Under the pieces are notes generated by a model, which had not been told where the DNA came from, made no database searches, and was given only the letters and a program-made list of their open reading frames with translations. DNA of 13,667 nucleotides from the NCBI GenBank assembly GCA_003140115.1, contig PLIQ01000068.1, positions 5,885-19,551 of the forward strand. Direction: 5' to 3'. Made by a program: the position numbers and the translations under genes. The stretch comes from Actinomycetota bacterium (lineage in GTDB: Bacteria; Actinomycetota; Actinomycetes; Streptosporangiales; Streptosporangiaceae). The first letter of the stretch is position 1. The number at the start of each line of letters is the position of its first letter. This document shows positions 5,797 to 13,667 of this stretch, in pieces.

Positions 5797-6507
5797 CGTC
5801 CGCTGCCTGCCGCGCGCACCCGCGGCGGGAACCTGCACCGGCCCGGCGTCGGACAGGGCCATCGCGATCGCGTCGGCTTTCTCCGGGCCCGAGGCCAGGA
5901 TCCAGACTTCCCGTGCCGCCTGGATGGACGGCAGCGTGAGAGACAACCGGGTGGGCGGCGGCTTGGGCGACCCCCGCACCGCTACCACCGGCCGCTCGTC
6001 ATAGAGCGCGGGCATGCCGGGGAACAGTGACGCGACATGCGCCTCCGGGCCGATGCCGAGCATGAGGATGTCGAACTCCGGGACCTGGCCGTGGTCTTCG
6101 GGCTTGGCCGCGGCCTCCAGCCAGGAGGCGTACCTGGCCGCCGCGGCCTCCGGATCGTCGCCGTCCGGCCCGTCCGGTCCGGGCATCGGGTACACCCGGG
6201 CCGGATCGATGTCCACGTGGTCCAGCAGCGCCGCGCGAGCTCCGGTATCGTTCCGCTCCGGGTCGCCGGTCGGCGCAAACCGCTCGTCGCCCCACCAGAT
6301 GTCCAGGTGCCGCCAGTCGATCGCGTCCCGGGCCGGGGCGGCGGCCAGCTCGGCCAGCACCGCGGTGCCGATGCCGCCCCCGGTCAGCACCACCGAGGCG
6401 GTCCCTGCCGCGGCCACCGAATCGACCAGCCTGGTGACCAGGCGCGCGGCGACCGCCTTGGCCAGCAGCTGCGCATCTCGGTGGACGATGATCTCGGGCA
6501 CGCTCAT
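5728..6507 (-). CDS. pgl: 6-phosphogluconolactonase
   Basis: A 259-residue cytosolic enzyme that hydrolyses 6-phosphoglucono-1,5-lactone to 6-phosphogluconate, the second step of the oxidative pentose phosphate pathway. Family motifs appear in order: TGGGIGTAVL (42-51, the phosphate-binding loop usually written SGGxTP), WWGDERFAP (71-79), and GIGPEAHVASLFPG (151-164, usually GmGxDGHxASLFPG; here Glu-Ala replaces Asp-Gly). Length is normal for the DevB/NagB-like family. ATG at 6507 begins MSVPEI and has no real ribosome binding site. It is probably translated by coupling from opcA or from the mini-ORF ending on it (ATGA overlap). It is the last gene of the pentose phosphate block, and its 3' end overlaps the glycosyltransferase gene on the other strand, so no intergenic terminator exists. 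Confidence 0.95.
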   Translation of the reverse strand: MSVPEIIVHRDAQLLAKAVAARLVTRLVDSVAAAGTASVVLTGGGIGTAVLAELAAAPARDAIDWRHLDIWWGDERFAPTGDPERNDTGARAALLDHVDIDPARVYPMPGPDGPDGDDPEAAAARYASWLEAAAKPEDHGQVPEFDILMLGIGPEAHVASLFPGMPALYDERPVVAVRGSPKPPPTRLSLTLPSIQAAREVWILASGPEKADAIAMALSDAGPVQVPAAGARGRQRTLFLIDSAAAAKIPPQIGRQGAH

Positions 6508-6530
6508 GAAGCGCTCATGAAGCGCTTCAT
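6504..6530 (-). other. 8-codon mini-ORF bridging opcA and pgl with duplicated ATGA junctions
   Basis: On the minus strand the ATG at 6530-6528 overlaps the opcA stop (TGA 6529-6527) as ATGA. It encodes Met-Lys-Arg-Phe-Met-Ser-Ala-Ser and stops at TGA 6506-6504, which overlaps the pgl ATG (6507-6505) again as ATGA. The repeat units are ATGAAGCGCTTC (12 nt), ATGAGCGCTTC (11 nt) and ATGAGCG. AGGGG (6541-6537) lies 6 nt before the first ATG, so the best ribosome binding site here serves the mini-ORF. The arrangement suggests tandem duplication of an ancestral overlap followed by a one-base change in length. Whether the peptide is made is unknown. Confidence 0.5.
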
Positions 6531-6532
6531 GA
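6515..6532. repeat. 18-bp perfect palindrome at the opcA/pgl junction
   Basis: TCATGAAGCGCTTCATGA is identical to its reverse complement. An extra direct copy of TCATGAAGCGC lies at 6504-6514, so the 29 bp from 6504 consist of three TCATGA cores. In RNA it could form a compact hairpin carrying the opcA stop and two start codons. Confidence 0.85.
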
Positions 6533-7432
6533 CGAACCCCTGGCCAGCGCGCGGAGTGTCTCGGCGTAGACCTCGTCCGGCTCGAGCCTGCGCAACTCCT
6601 CGGCGACCAGGTCGTCGGTGTCACGACGGTGCAGCGCCACCCGGCGTTCTGGCCGGCCGGGCCAGGACAGGGTGGCCGTCCGGCCGTCGGGCCTGGAGAT
6701 CGTGACCTGCCCGTCCTGCGTGGTGAAGCTGACCTCGGTGACCCCTGGACCCGCTGACTCGCCGCGCCGCACCTCGATGCCCAGCCGTGTGCCGAGCCAG
6801 GCGGCGATCAGGTCCGCGGTCGGGTTGGTCGGCTCGGCCAGCACCTCGCCGCTGAGGATCTCGGGATAGGGCTGGTCCAAGGTCGCGGCGAGCAGGGAAC
6901 GCCAGGGCGTCGACCGGGTCCAGCTCAGGTCGGTGTCGCCCGGCTGATAGGACTTGGCCAGGGTCAGCAGCATGTCCCTGGGTGCGTCGGCCGCCGCCGC
7001 GTCCGTCACCCGGCGCTGGGCCACCGCCCCGAGCCGATCGCTACCTGGCGAGCGCGGCGCCTCGTCCGGCCACCAGGTCACCACCGGCACGTCCGGCGCG
7101 AGCAGCGGCGCGACCACCGAGTCCGCATGCTCGCCGAGCGGGCCGTACATGCGCAGCAGGATGGTCTCGCCCGGCCCGGTCTCGCCCACCCGGATCTCGG
7201 CGTCCAGCCGGGAATCGGACTTTGGCTTGCGGGTGATGACGGCGAGGATCCGGCTCGGATGCTCCCGGCCCGCGTGGCTGGCCGCGCGGACGGCGTCGTA
7301 CTGGTCGGCCTCGTCGGTGACGATGATCAGCGTCAGTACCATGCCCGAGGCCGGGCCGCCCATGCGGCGCCGCGCCTGGGTGAGCGCCTCGTGGATAGCG
7401 GCCGTCGTAGTGTCGGTCAGGTCGATGGTCAT
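6527..7432 (-). CDS. opcA: Glucose-6-phosphate dehydrogenase assembly protein OpcA
   Basis: A 301-residue soluble protein of the OpcA family, which in actinobacteria and cyanobacteria associates with and activates or assembles Zwf. Recognisable parts are the N-terminal MTIDLTDTTTAAIHEAL start, the VLTLIIVT strand and SRILAVITRKP, then the conserved LLAPDVPVVTWWPDEAP block, YQPGDTDLSWTRSTPWRSLLAA in the middle, and a C-terminal beta-rich region ending in a helix. Length is typical (300-350 aa). ATG at 7432 follows GGAGGAGGG with an 8-nt spacer. It lies 37 nt downstream of zwf, as in most actinobacterial genomes, and its TGA overlaps the ATG of an 8-codon mini-ORF leading into pgl. Confidence 0.95.
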   Translation of the reverse strand: MTIDLTDTTTAAIHEALTQARRRMGGPASGMVLTLIIVTDEADQYDAVRAASHAGREHPSRILAVITRKPKSDSRLDAEIRVGETGPGETILLRMYGPLGEHADSVVAPLLAPDVPVVTWWPDEAPRSPGSDRLGAVAQRRVTDAAAADAPRDMLLTLAKSYQPGDTDLSWTRSTPWRSLLAATLDQPYPEILSGEVLAEPTNPTADLIAAWLGTRLGIEVRRGESAGPGVTEVSFTTQDGQVTISRPDGRTATLSWPGRPERRVALHRRDTDDLVAEELRRLEPDEVYAETLRALARGSS

Positions 7433-7469
7433 CTCGGCTTCCCTCCTCCAGCGTCCGCCCGACGGGCAC

Positions 7470-9059
7470 TCACAGGCGCCGCCATGCGCGCCCGTCCTGT
7501 GCCATCAGTTCCTCGGCCGACGCCGGGCCCGCCGAACCCGCCGGATACTGCTCCGGCTTGCTGTAAGTGGCCCAGAAATCCTCTACCGGGTCGAGGATCC
7601 GCCAGCCCAGCTCGACTTCCTGCTGCCGGGGGAACAGCGGCGGGTCGCCGATGAGGACGTCGAGCAGCAGCCGCTCGTAGGCCTCGGGACTGGATTCGGT
7701 AAAGGACTCGCCGTAGGCAAAGTCCATGTTGACGTCCCGGACCTCCATGGCCGTGCCCGGCACCTTCGAGCCGAACCTGACCGTGATCCCCTCGTCGGGC
7801 TGGATCCTGATCACCAGCGCGTTCTGCCCGAGTTCCTCGGTGTCGGTGGCCGAGAAGGGCAGGTGCGGCGCGCGCTGGAAAATGAGCGCGATCTCCGTCA
7901 TGCGGCGCGGCAGCCGTTTGCCGGCGCGCAGGTAGAACGGCACTCCGGCCCAGCGCCTGGTATCGACGCCGAGCCGCAGCGCGGCGTACGTCTCAGTCCG
8001 CGAATCCGGCGGGATGCCGTCCTCCTCCAGGAAGCCGCCCACCTGGCGCCCGCCCTGCCAGCCCGCGGCGTACTGCCCGCGCGCGGTGCCCGTGGCCAGG
8101 TCGGCGGGCAGCCGGACCGCGGACAGCACCTTCTCCTTCTCCATCCGCAGCGAGTCGGCGTCGAACGCGACCGGCTCCTCCATCGCGGTCAGCGCCAGGA
8201 GCTGAAGCAGGTGGTTCTGCATCACATCGCGGGCGGCTCCGATGCCGTCGTAGTACCCGGCCCGGCCGCCGATCCCGATGTCCTCGGCCATGGTGATCTG
8301 GACGTGATCGACGTAGCCGCGGTTCCAGATCGGCTCGTACATCTCGTTGGCGAACCGCAGCGCCAGGATGTTCTGCACCGTCTCCTTGCCGAGGTAGTGA
8401 TCGATGCGGAACACCGCCTCGGGCGGGAAGACCCCGTCCAGGGTCGCGTTCAGCTCCCGCGCGCTGGCCAGGTCATGGCCGAACGGCTTCTCGATCACCA
8501 CCCGCCGCCAGCCGCGGCCGTGCGAGTCCGACAGGCCGCTGCGTTTGAGCTGCTGGACCACGGTGGGAAACTGGCTCGGCGGAATCGACAGGTAGAACGC
8601 GTAGTTCCCGCCCGTGCCCCGCTCCGCATCGAGCTTGTGGACGCACTCGGCCAGCTCGTCGAACGCCGCGTCGTCGCTGAACGAACCGGACACGAACCTG
8701 ACGCCCTCGCTGAGCTGCTCCCACACCGCATCACGGAACGGCGTGCGCGCGTACTCCTTCACCGCCTGGTAGGTGACCTGGGCGAAATCCTCGTCCGCCC
8801 AGTCCCGGCGGGCGAAGCCGACGAACGAGAAACCAGGCGGCAGCAGGCCCCGGTTGGCCAGGTCGTAGACGGCCGGCATCAGCTTCTTGCGCGCGAGGTC
8901 CCCGGTCACCCCGAACATGACCAGCACGCAGGGCCCGGCCACCCGGGGGATGCGCCGGTCACGCGGATCGCGCAGCGGGTTCCGCGGCTGGGCCGCCGCG
9001 TCAACCTCCGCGATGACGCCCGGGCTAGCCGGGGCCAGCCCTTCGGGTTCTGCGGTCAC
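7470..9059 (-). CDS. zwf: Glucose-6-phosphate 1-dehydrogenase
   Basis: A 529-residue cytosolic enzyme that oxidises glucose 6-phosphate to 6-phosphogluconolactone with NADP(+), the entry step of the oxidative pentose phosphate pathway. The nucleotide-binding fingerprint [11 protein letters not shown] is at 50-60, EKPFGHDL at 190-197, and the catalytic signature RIDHYLGKE at 218-226 with its active-site His and Lys. The C-terminal G6PD domain runs to the end with expected blocks such as [12 protein letters not shown] and IRIQPDEGI. The N-terminal extension of about 40 residues before the Rossmann fold is common in actinobacteria. The start is GTG at 9059, which overlaps the tal stop as GTGA (4 bp), implying translational coupling. 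pgi, which sits between tal and zwf in some relatives, is absent. Confidence 0.97.
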   Translation of the reverse strand: MTAEPEGLAPASPGVIAEVDAAAQPRNPLRDPRDRRIPRVAGPCVLVMFGVTGDLARKKLMPAVYDLANRGLLPPGFSFVGFARRDWADEDFAQVTYQAVKEYARTPFRDAVWEQLSEGVRFVSGSFSDDAAFDELAECVHKLDAERGTGGNYAFYLSIPPSQFPTVVQQLKRSGLSDSHGRGWRRVVIEKPFGHDLASARELNATLDGVFPPEAVFRIDHYLGKETVQNILALRFANEMYEPIWNRGYVDHVQITMAEDIGIGGRAGYYDGIGAARDVMQNHLLQLLALTAMEEPVAFDADSLRMEKEKVLSAVRLPADLATGTARGQYAAGWQGGRQVGGFLEEDGIPPDSRTETYAALRLGVDTRRWAGVPFYLRAGKRLPRRMTEIALIFQRAPHLPFSATDTEELGQNALVIRIQPDEGITVRFGSKVPGTAMEVRDVNMDFAYGESFTESSPEAYERLLLDVLIGDPPLFPRQQEVELGWRILDPVEDFWATYSKPEQYPAGSAGPASAEELMAQDGRAWRRL

Positions 9060-10162
9060 CCCAGTCCCATCTTCGAGCCGATCGTGTCGAGCAGCTCGGT
9101 CCACGACGTCTCGAACTTTTGCACGCCTTGGTCCTCGAGGACCTGCACGACGTCGTCGTACCCGATGCCGAGCTGCTCTAGGTCGGCGAAGACCTGCCGG
9201 GACGCGTCGTAGGTGCCGTGCACGGTGTCGCCGAGCAGCTTGCCGTGGTCCTCCGTGGCTCGGATCGTCCCCTCGGGCATGGTGTTCACCGTGTCGGCCA
9301 CCACGAGGTCGACGACGTACATGGTGTCGCCGAACGCGGGGTCCTTGACCGAGGTGGACGCCCACAGCGGCCGCTGGACCTGCGCGCCCTTGGCCCGCAG
9401 CGCCTGCCAGCGTTCGGTGGCGATCCGCTGCTCGAACAGCTCGTAGGCCAGCCGTGCGTTCGCTATGGCCGCCTTGCCGCGCAGCGCGGCGGCCTCGGGA
9501 GTACCGATCTTGTCCAGCCGGTCGTCGACCTCCGTGTCGACCCTGCTGACGAAGAACGACGCCACCGAGCGGATCTGGGACAGGTCGTGCCCGGCCGCGG
9601 CGGCCTGCTCCAGGCCGGTCATGTACGCGTCGATGACCTCGCCGTACCGCGCCAGCGCGAAGATCAGCGTGACGTTGACGCTGATCCCCTCCGAGATGCA
9701 CTGCGTGATCGCGGGCAGCCCCTCGGGGGTCGCGGGGATCTTGATCAGCAGGTTTGGCCGGTCCACCATCCACCACAGCGCCCGGGCCTCGGCGATGGAC
9801 TTGGCCGTCTCCTTGGCGAGCCGGGGGTCCACTTCGAGCGAGACCCGGCCGTCCAGACCGCCGGTCCGCTCGTAGACCGGCCGGAACACGTCGCAGGCCC
9901 AGCGGATGTCGTACGTGGTGATCATCCGGGCCGCTTCGTCCACGCCCACGCCGCGGGTCTTCAGGTCGGCGATCTGGTCGTCGTAGGCGTCCCCGGAGGA
10001 CAGCGACTTGGCGAAGATCGTTGGATTAGAGGTCACGCCGACCACGTGCAGGTCGTCGATCAGCGTCTGCAAGTTGCCGGTGCGCAGCCGGTCACGGCTG
10101 ATGTCATCCAGCCACACCGACACCCCGGCCTCGGATAGCTGCCCGAGAACGTCAACTGACAC
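9056..10162 (-). CDS. tal: Transaldolase
   Basis: A 368-residue cytosolic enzyme that moves a dihydroxyacetone unit from sedoheptulose 7-phosphate to glyceraldehyde 3-phosphate in the non-oxidative pentose phosphate pathway. The protein shows [12 protein letters not shown] (15-26), [13 protein letters not shown] (42-54) and [16 protein letters not shown] (137-152), where K141 is the Schiff-base lysine. Further family blocks are [14 protein letters not shown] and [14 protein letters not shown]. Length matches the long actinobacterial transaldolase class (about 370 aa). GTG at 10162 is preceded by AGGGAAGGGA with an 8-nt spacer. The gene lies 35 nt after tkt, and its TGA overlaps the zwf GTG. 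Confidence 0.96.
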   Translation of the reverse strand: MSVDVLGQLSEAGVSVWLDDISRDRLRTGNLQTLIDDLHVVGVTSNPTIFAKSLSSGDAYDDQIADLKTRGVGVDEAARMITTYDIRWACDVFRPVYERTGGLDGRVSLEVDPRLAKETAKSIAEARALWWMVDRPNLLIKIPATPEGLPAITQCISEGISVNVTLIFALARYGEVIDAYMTGLEQAAAAGHDLSQIRSVASFFVSRVDTEVDDRLDKIGTPEAAALRGKAAIANARLAYELFEQRIATERWQALRAKGAQVQRPLWASTSVKDPAFGDTMYVVDLVVADTVNTMPEGTIRATEDHGKLLGDTVHGTYDASRQVFADLEQLGIGYDDVVQVLEDQGVQKFETSWTELLDTIGSKMGLG

Positions 10163-10197
10163 CGTTGCTTTCCCTTCCCTGCGTGCCGCGGGCGGGC

Positions 10198-12279
10198 TTA
10201 GTCCCTGACCCGGGCCAGACTGTCGCGTGCGGCAGCGGCTACCCGCTCCGCTGTGATGCCAAACTCCTGATAGATCTTCTGGTAGGCGGCCGAAGCGCCA
10301 AAGTGGTCTACTCCAATTGAAGCGCCCGCGTCCCCTACGAACAACCGCCACGGTTCGGTAATGCCCGCCTCGACCGACACCCGCGCGCGGATGGTCGGCG
10401 GCAGTACCTCGCGCCGGTAGGAATCGTCCTGCGCGTTGAACCATTCCACGCACGGCATGGACACCACCCGGGCCGAGATGCCCTCGGCGGCCAGCTGGTC
10501 GCGGGCCTCGAGCGCGATCGAGACCTCGCTGCCCGTGCCGATCAAGATGACATCGCTGCCGTCCGCCAGCACGTACGCGCCACGGGCGACGCCCTCGGCG
10601 CTGGCCAGCCCACCGGATGACCGGTCGAACACCGGCAGGGCCTGCCGGGTCAGGCACATCGCGGCCGGCCGGGCTCGCTCCAGGACGGTCCGCCAGGCGA
10701 CGACGGTCTCGTTCGCGTCCCCGGGCCGGATTACCTCCAGATGCGGGATGGCCCGCAGCGCCCACAGGTGCTCGATCGGCTGGTGGGTGGGCCCGTCCTC
10801 ACCCAGCCCGATGGAGTCGTGCGTCCACACGTAGGTGACCGGCAGCTCCATCAGGCACGCGAGCCGGACCGAGCCCCGCATGTAGTCGCTGAACACGAGG
10901 AACGTTCCGCCGTAGGGCCGGGTGCCGCCGTGCAGCGCGATGCCGTTCAGGATCGCGCCCATCCCGTGCTCGCGGATCCCGAAGTGCAGCGTCCGGCCGT
11001 ACGGGTTGCCCCGCCACATGGCGGTCTGGTGGTCGACCGGGATGAACGAGGGCTGGCCGTCCATCGTGGTCAGGTTGCTCTCGGCCAGGTCTGCCGAGCC
11101 CCCCCACAGCTCGGGCAGCACCGGGGCCAGGGCGCTCAGGACGGTACCGGAGGCCTTGCGGGTGGCCATGCCCTTGGCGTCGGCCGGGAACGAGGGAAGC
11201 GCGTCGGTCCAGCCGTCCGGCAGGACCCGGGCGGACAGCCGGTCGAACAGCGCCCGGCGATCCGCGTTGGCCTCGCTCCACGCGGCGAACGACTGCTCCC
11301 ACTCGGCGTGCAGGCTCTTGCCCCGCTCCGCGACCTGGCGCGCATGGGCGAGCGCCTCGTCCTCGACCGGGAAGTTAACCGCGGGATCGAAGCCGAGGAC
11401 TTCCTTGGTCGCCGCCACTTCGTCCGCGCCGAGCGCGGAGCCGTGCGCAGCGCCGGTGTTCTGCTTGTGCGGGGCCGGCCAGCCGATGATCGTGGTGAGC
11501 GCGATGAAGGACGGCGCCTCGGTGTGCTCCTTGGCCGCCAGCAGCGCCTGATAGAGCGCCTGGACGTCCTCGTGGTATCCGTTCGGGGTACGCCAGCTCA
11601 GGCGCTGCACGTGCCAGCCGTAGGCCTCGTAACGGGCGGCGACGTCCTCGGACTTGGCAATCTGCGTGTCGTCTTCGATGGAGATGTAGTTGTCGTCGTA
11701 GACCACGATGAGGTTGCCGAGCCGCTGATGCCCAGCCAGCGAGGCCACCTCGTGGCTGATGCCTTCCTCCATGTCGCCGTCGGAGACGAAGGCGTAGATG
11801 TAGTGGTCGAACGGGCTGCGGCCCGGCTCGGCCTCGGGGTCATACAGGCCGCGTTCGCGGCGCGCGGCCATGGCCATGCCGACCGCGTTGCCGATGCCCT
11901 GGCCCAGCGGCCCGGTGGTGGTCTCCACGCCCGGCGTCAGGCCGTGCTCGGGGTGGCCGGGCGTGATGCTGCCCCAGGTCCGGTAGGCCTCCAGGTCCTC
12001 CAGGGTCACCCCGTACCCGGACAGGTAAAGCTGGATGTACAAGGTGAGGCTGGAGTGCCCGCACGACAGCACGAAGCGGTCCCGGCCCGGCCAGTGCGGA
12101 TCCGCCGGGTCGTGCCGGAGCAGGCGCTGATAGAGCAGATAGGCCACCGGGGCCAGGCTCATCGCCGTGCCCGGGTGCCCGTTGCCTACTTTCTGGACCG
12201 AATCCATCGCGAGGACTCGGATGAGGTCGACGGCGCGTTCGTCAGTCGCCGTCCAGTCAAGCTGGGACTGGTTGCTCAC
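10198..12279 (-). CDS. tkt: Transketolase
   Basis: A 693-residue thiamine-diphosphate enzyme that transfers two-carbon ketol units between sugar phosphates. The TPP/Mg site is visible as SDGDMEEG (166-173) with N197. [11 protein letters not shown] (34-44) carries a conserved active-site His. The pyrimidine domain has [10 protein letters not shown] (434-443, catalytic Glu437), and the flavin-like block [19 protein letters not shown] is at 486-504. The C-terminal domain ([18 protein letters not shown] and the ending [17 protein letters not shown]) is complete. Length is standard. The GTG start follows the ctaA stop by 9 nt and has only a weak ribosome binding site, so translation probably depends on ctaA. 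Confidence 0.97.
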   Translation of the reverse strand: MSNQSQLDWTATDERAVDLIRVLAMDSVQKVGNGHPGTAMSLAPVAYLLYQRLLRHDPADPHWPGRDRFVLSCGHSSLTLYIQLYLSGYGVTLEDLEAYRTWGSITPGHPEHGLTPGVETTTGPLGQGIGNAVGMAMAARRERGLYDPEAEPGRSPFDHYIYAFVSDGDMEEGISHEVASLAGHQRLGNLIVVYDDNYISIEDDTQIAKSEDVAARYEAYGWHVQRLSWRTPNGYHEDVQALYQALLAAKEHTEAPSFIALTTIIGWPAPHKQNTGAAHGSALGADEVAATKEVLGFDPAVNFPVEDEALAHARQVAERGKSLHAEWEQSFAAWSEANADRRALFDRLSARVLPDGWTDALPSFPADAKGMATRKASGTVLSALAPVLPELWGGSADLAESNLTTMDGQPSFIPVDHQTAMWRGNPYGRTLHFGIREHGMGAILNGIALHGGTRPYGGTFLVFSDYMRGSVRLACLMELPVTYVWTHDSIGLGEDGPTHQPIEHLWALRAIPHLEVIRPGDANETVVAWRTVLERARPAAMCLTRQALPVFDRSSGGLASAEGVARGAYVLADGSDVILIGTGSEVSIALEARDQLAAEGISARVVSMPCVEWFNAQDDSYRREVLPPTIRARVSVEAGITEPWRLFVGDAGASIGVDHFGASAAYQKIYQEFGITAERVAAAARDSLARVRD

Positions 12280-12288
12280 GGTAGGAGC

Positions 12289-13314
12289 CTATCGGTCCAG
12301 CGGCTCCGGCTGTCGGTAGGGTGCGGCCGCCGCGGGCTCGGGAGACGGCCGCACCAGCGGACCGCGGTTGCGCATGAACAAGAACAGCCGCAGCACGGCG
12401 ATCCAGACCAGTACCGAGCCGGTCACGTGGACCCAGACCAGCCCGGCCGGCAGGTGGTTGAAGTACTGGACGTAGCCGATCACGCCCTGCAGGCCCAGCG
12501 ACGCGATCATGATCCAGCTGGCCCGCACCGCGCGGGGCGGCGCGCCGGTCATCCGCAGCCCGACCACCAGCGCGACGGCCAGGCCGGCCAGCAGCCAGCC
12601 GATGTCGGCGTGTAGCTGGGTGACCCCTTCCAGCGGCAGGTGGTACCGGGGCGTGTCCGCGTGGCCGGCCAGCGGGCCGGTACCGGTCACCACCGTGCCC
12701 GCCGCGAGCATCACGCCGGTCACCGCCACCAGGGCCGCCGACAGCAGGTACAGGTCCCGCCGGACGACCGTCCTCGGAGGTTCGTCGCCCTCGGTACACC
12801 TAACGTGCAGCACCACGGCCGCGGCCACGATCGAGGCGGACACCAGGAAGTGGATCGAGACCGCGGCCGGGTTGAGCTTGGTCAGCACGACGATCCCGCC
12901 GATCACCGCCTGGGCGATCACCCCGGCCGGCTGGATCGCCGCCAGCCGGACCAGATCACGCCGCCTCCTGCCCTGCGGCCGGAAACGCCAGGCCGCGATG
13001 AAGACGATGACGGTGATGATCACCAGCGGGAAGTTGAGCAGCCGGTTGGCGAACTCGATCCAGGTGTTGAGCAGCGTCTGCCCGGCGTTCTTGCTGGCCA
13101 CGATGTCCGCCGTGCTGCACCGGGGCCAGTCCGGACAGCCAAGGCCCGACGAGCTGAGCCGGACCGCCGCGCCGGTGGACATGATCGCGGTGTCGGCGAT
13201 GACCCCGGCCAGCGCGATCCGCCGCATCGACCGCGCCGTCGGCGCCAGCACCGGGCGCGCGAACCTGGACGTCTCGAGGCGGGAGATCGAAGTGCGCAGG
13301 AGGTCGGCGGACAC
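12289..13314 (-). CDS. ctaA: Heme A synthase (COX15/CtaA family)
   Basis: A 341-residue polytopic membrane enzyme that oxidises the C8 methyl of heme O to make heme A for aa3-type cytochrome oxidase. Eight hydrophobic segments fit the two four-helix halves. The first extracytoplasmic loop has VRLSSSGLGCPDWPRC (C60 and C66, the redox pair), followed by the WIEFANRLL helix with the conserved Glu87; Asn90 stands where Bacillus CtaA has a His ligand, as in other actinobacteria. Heme-ligand candidates are H155 (SIHFLVSA), H235 (TQLHADIG) and H296 (VWVHVTGS). The second Cys pair of Bacillus CtaA is missing. GTG at 13314 is chosen because it gives a normal length and sits 7 nt after a TAGCAT box; ATG at residue 30 is a possible later start. 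It heads the pentose phosphate genes, 9 nt from tkt. Confidence 0.93.
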   Translation of the reverse strand: MSADLLRTSISRLETSRFARPVLAPTARSMRRIALAGVIADTAIMSTGAAVRLSSSGLGCPDWPRCSTADIVASKNAGQTLLNTWIEFANRLLNFPLVIITVIVFIAAWRFRPQGRRRRDLVRLAAIQPAGVIAQAVIGGIVVLTKLNPAAVSIHFLVSASIVAAAVVLHVRCTEGDEPPRTVVRRDLYLLSAALVAVTGVMLAAGTVVTGTGPLAGHADTPRYHLPLEGVTQLHADIGWLLAGLAVALVVGLRMTGAPPRAVRASWIMIASLGLQGVIGYVQYFNHLPAGLVWVHVTGSVLVWIAVLRLFLFMRNRGPLVRPSPEPAAAAPYRQPEPLDR

Positions 13315-13319
13315 GCCCC

Positions 13320-13667
13320 TTATGCTAAAGCTCCGCTGGCCGCGCCGGCGCACGCGATCATCACACACCCGATCGCGAGCCATTCCACCGCGCTCAGGTG
13401 CTGGCCAAGCAGGGCCAGCCCGATCAGCGCTGCCACCGCGGGCTCCAGGCTCATCCACACACCGAATAGCCGCATCGGCATCCGCCGCAGCGCCTCGAGC
13501 TCCAGCCGGTAGGGAATCACCGAGGACAGGACGCCGATCGCCGCCCCGGTGCCCAGCACGGCGGGCCGGAACATCGCGTCGCCTCCCGCCGCAACCGCGG
13601 GCGGCGTGATCAGGATCCCCGCGACCACCATCGCGATGGCCAGCCCCGCCGAACCGGGGAAGCGCCG
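13320..13667 (-). CDS. EamA/RhtA-type exporter, C-terminal part (5' end outside window)
   Basis: The minus-strand frame is open from the window edge to TAA at 13322-13320, showing the last 115 residues. They contain four hydrophobic segments and the EamA (DMT superfamily) ending: SSVIPYRLELEALRRMP, then RLFGVWMSLEPAVAALIG with the conserved Glu-Pro, then LLGQHLSAVEWLAIGCVMIACAG. The pattern is closest to the RhtA-like branch, inner-membrane exporters of amino acids such as threonine/homoserine; the real substrate cannot be told. The stop is 5 nt before ctaA, so co-transcription is possible, though a TAGCAT box at the junction suggests an added promoter. Confidence 0.88.
   Translation of the reverse strand, partial: RRFPGSAGLAIAMVVAGILITPPAVAAGGDAMFRPAVLGTGAAIGVLSSVIPYRLELEALRRMPMRLFGVWMSLEPAVAALIGLALLGQHLSAVEWLAIGCVMIACAGAASGALA
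13322..13327 (-). promoter_or_regulatory. -10 box of a probable leaderless promoter for ctaA and the pentose phosphate block
   Basis: TAGCAT on the minus strand is followed by seven bases (AAGGGGC) and then the ctaA GTG. A transcript would start at or next to the start codon, the layout of leaderless actinobacterial mRNAs. The purines AAGGGG are too close to the GTG to act as a ribosome binding site. The box overlaps the end of the upstream exporter gene. No -35 is apparent. Confidence 0.45.

Noticed and set aside
6954..9212. Long + strand open frame opposite opcA and zwf
   Set aside because: It lies antisense to two certain enzymes, is Arg/Pro/His-rich without motifs, and is the usual product of high-GC codon use.
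10163..10765. Upstream extension of the transaldolase frame into tkt
   Set aside because: It overlaps the tkt C-terminal coding region in another frame; the GTG at 10162 has a ribosome binding site and gives the normal family length.
10741..12615. Long + strand open frame opposite tkt and ctaA
   Set aside because: Same reason: antisense of well-identified genes, no domain, no ribosome binding site supporting a start.

Overview
The window comes from a high-GC actinobacterium (Actinomycetota). The support is the consistently G/C-rich third codon positions, frequent GTG/TTG starts, a DUF1707 membrane protein, an OpcA-type glucose-6-phosphate dehydrogenase partner, and the typically actinobacterial linkage of the heme A synthase gene with transketolase, transaldolase, zwf, opcA and pgl. 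Genus cannot be read from this stretch; no rRNA, tRNA, CRISPR array, insertion sequence or prophage gene was seen.

Left part (1-5796), individually organised genes. The window opens inside a gene (+) for a very tyrosine-rich, low-complexity protein built of short Tyr-Gly/Gln repeats and ending in six arginines. A convergent intergenic stretch holds a hairpin and a five-copy 13-bp tandem repeat that runs into the end of a small MscS-type channel gene (-). Upstream of that is an acetate-uptake (GPR1/FUN34/SatP family) transporter gene (-) with a textbook intrinsic terminator. A divergent regulatory region of about 375 bp then leads to a DUF1707 membrane protein (+) and a GT-C type membrane glycosyltransferase (+), whose 3' end overlaps the neighbouring pgl gene by 69 bp in the opposite orientation.

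Right part (5728-13667), one tightly packed minus-strand block. In transcription order it reads: 3' end of an EamA/RhtA-type exporter, ctaA (heme A synthase), tkt, tal, zwf, opcA, pgl. Gaps are 5, 9, 35, -4, 37 and 19 nt, as expected for an operon. zwf, opcA and pgl make up the oxidative branch from glucose 6-phosphate to 6-phosphogluconate; tal and tkt make up the non-oxidative carbon rearrangement. gnd and pgi are not in the block: tal is joined directly to zwf by a GTGA overlap. ctaA begins 7 nt after a TAGCAT -10-like box, which suggests a leaderless transcript initiating the operon.

I see no obviously new multi-gene system. The signals most worth a second look are small ones: a duplicated ATGA start/stop junction that creates an 8-codon mini-ORF between opcA and pgl, a 12-bp inverted repeat that could hide the mscS ribosome binding site in read-through RNA, the 13-bp tandem repeat at the mscS 3' end, and the prion-like Tyr-rich protein.
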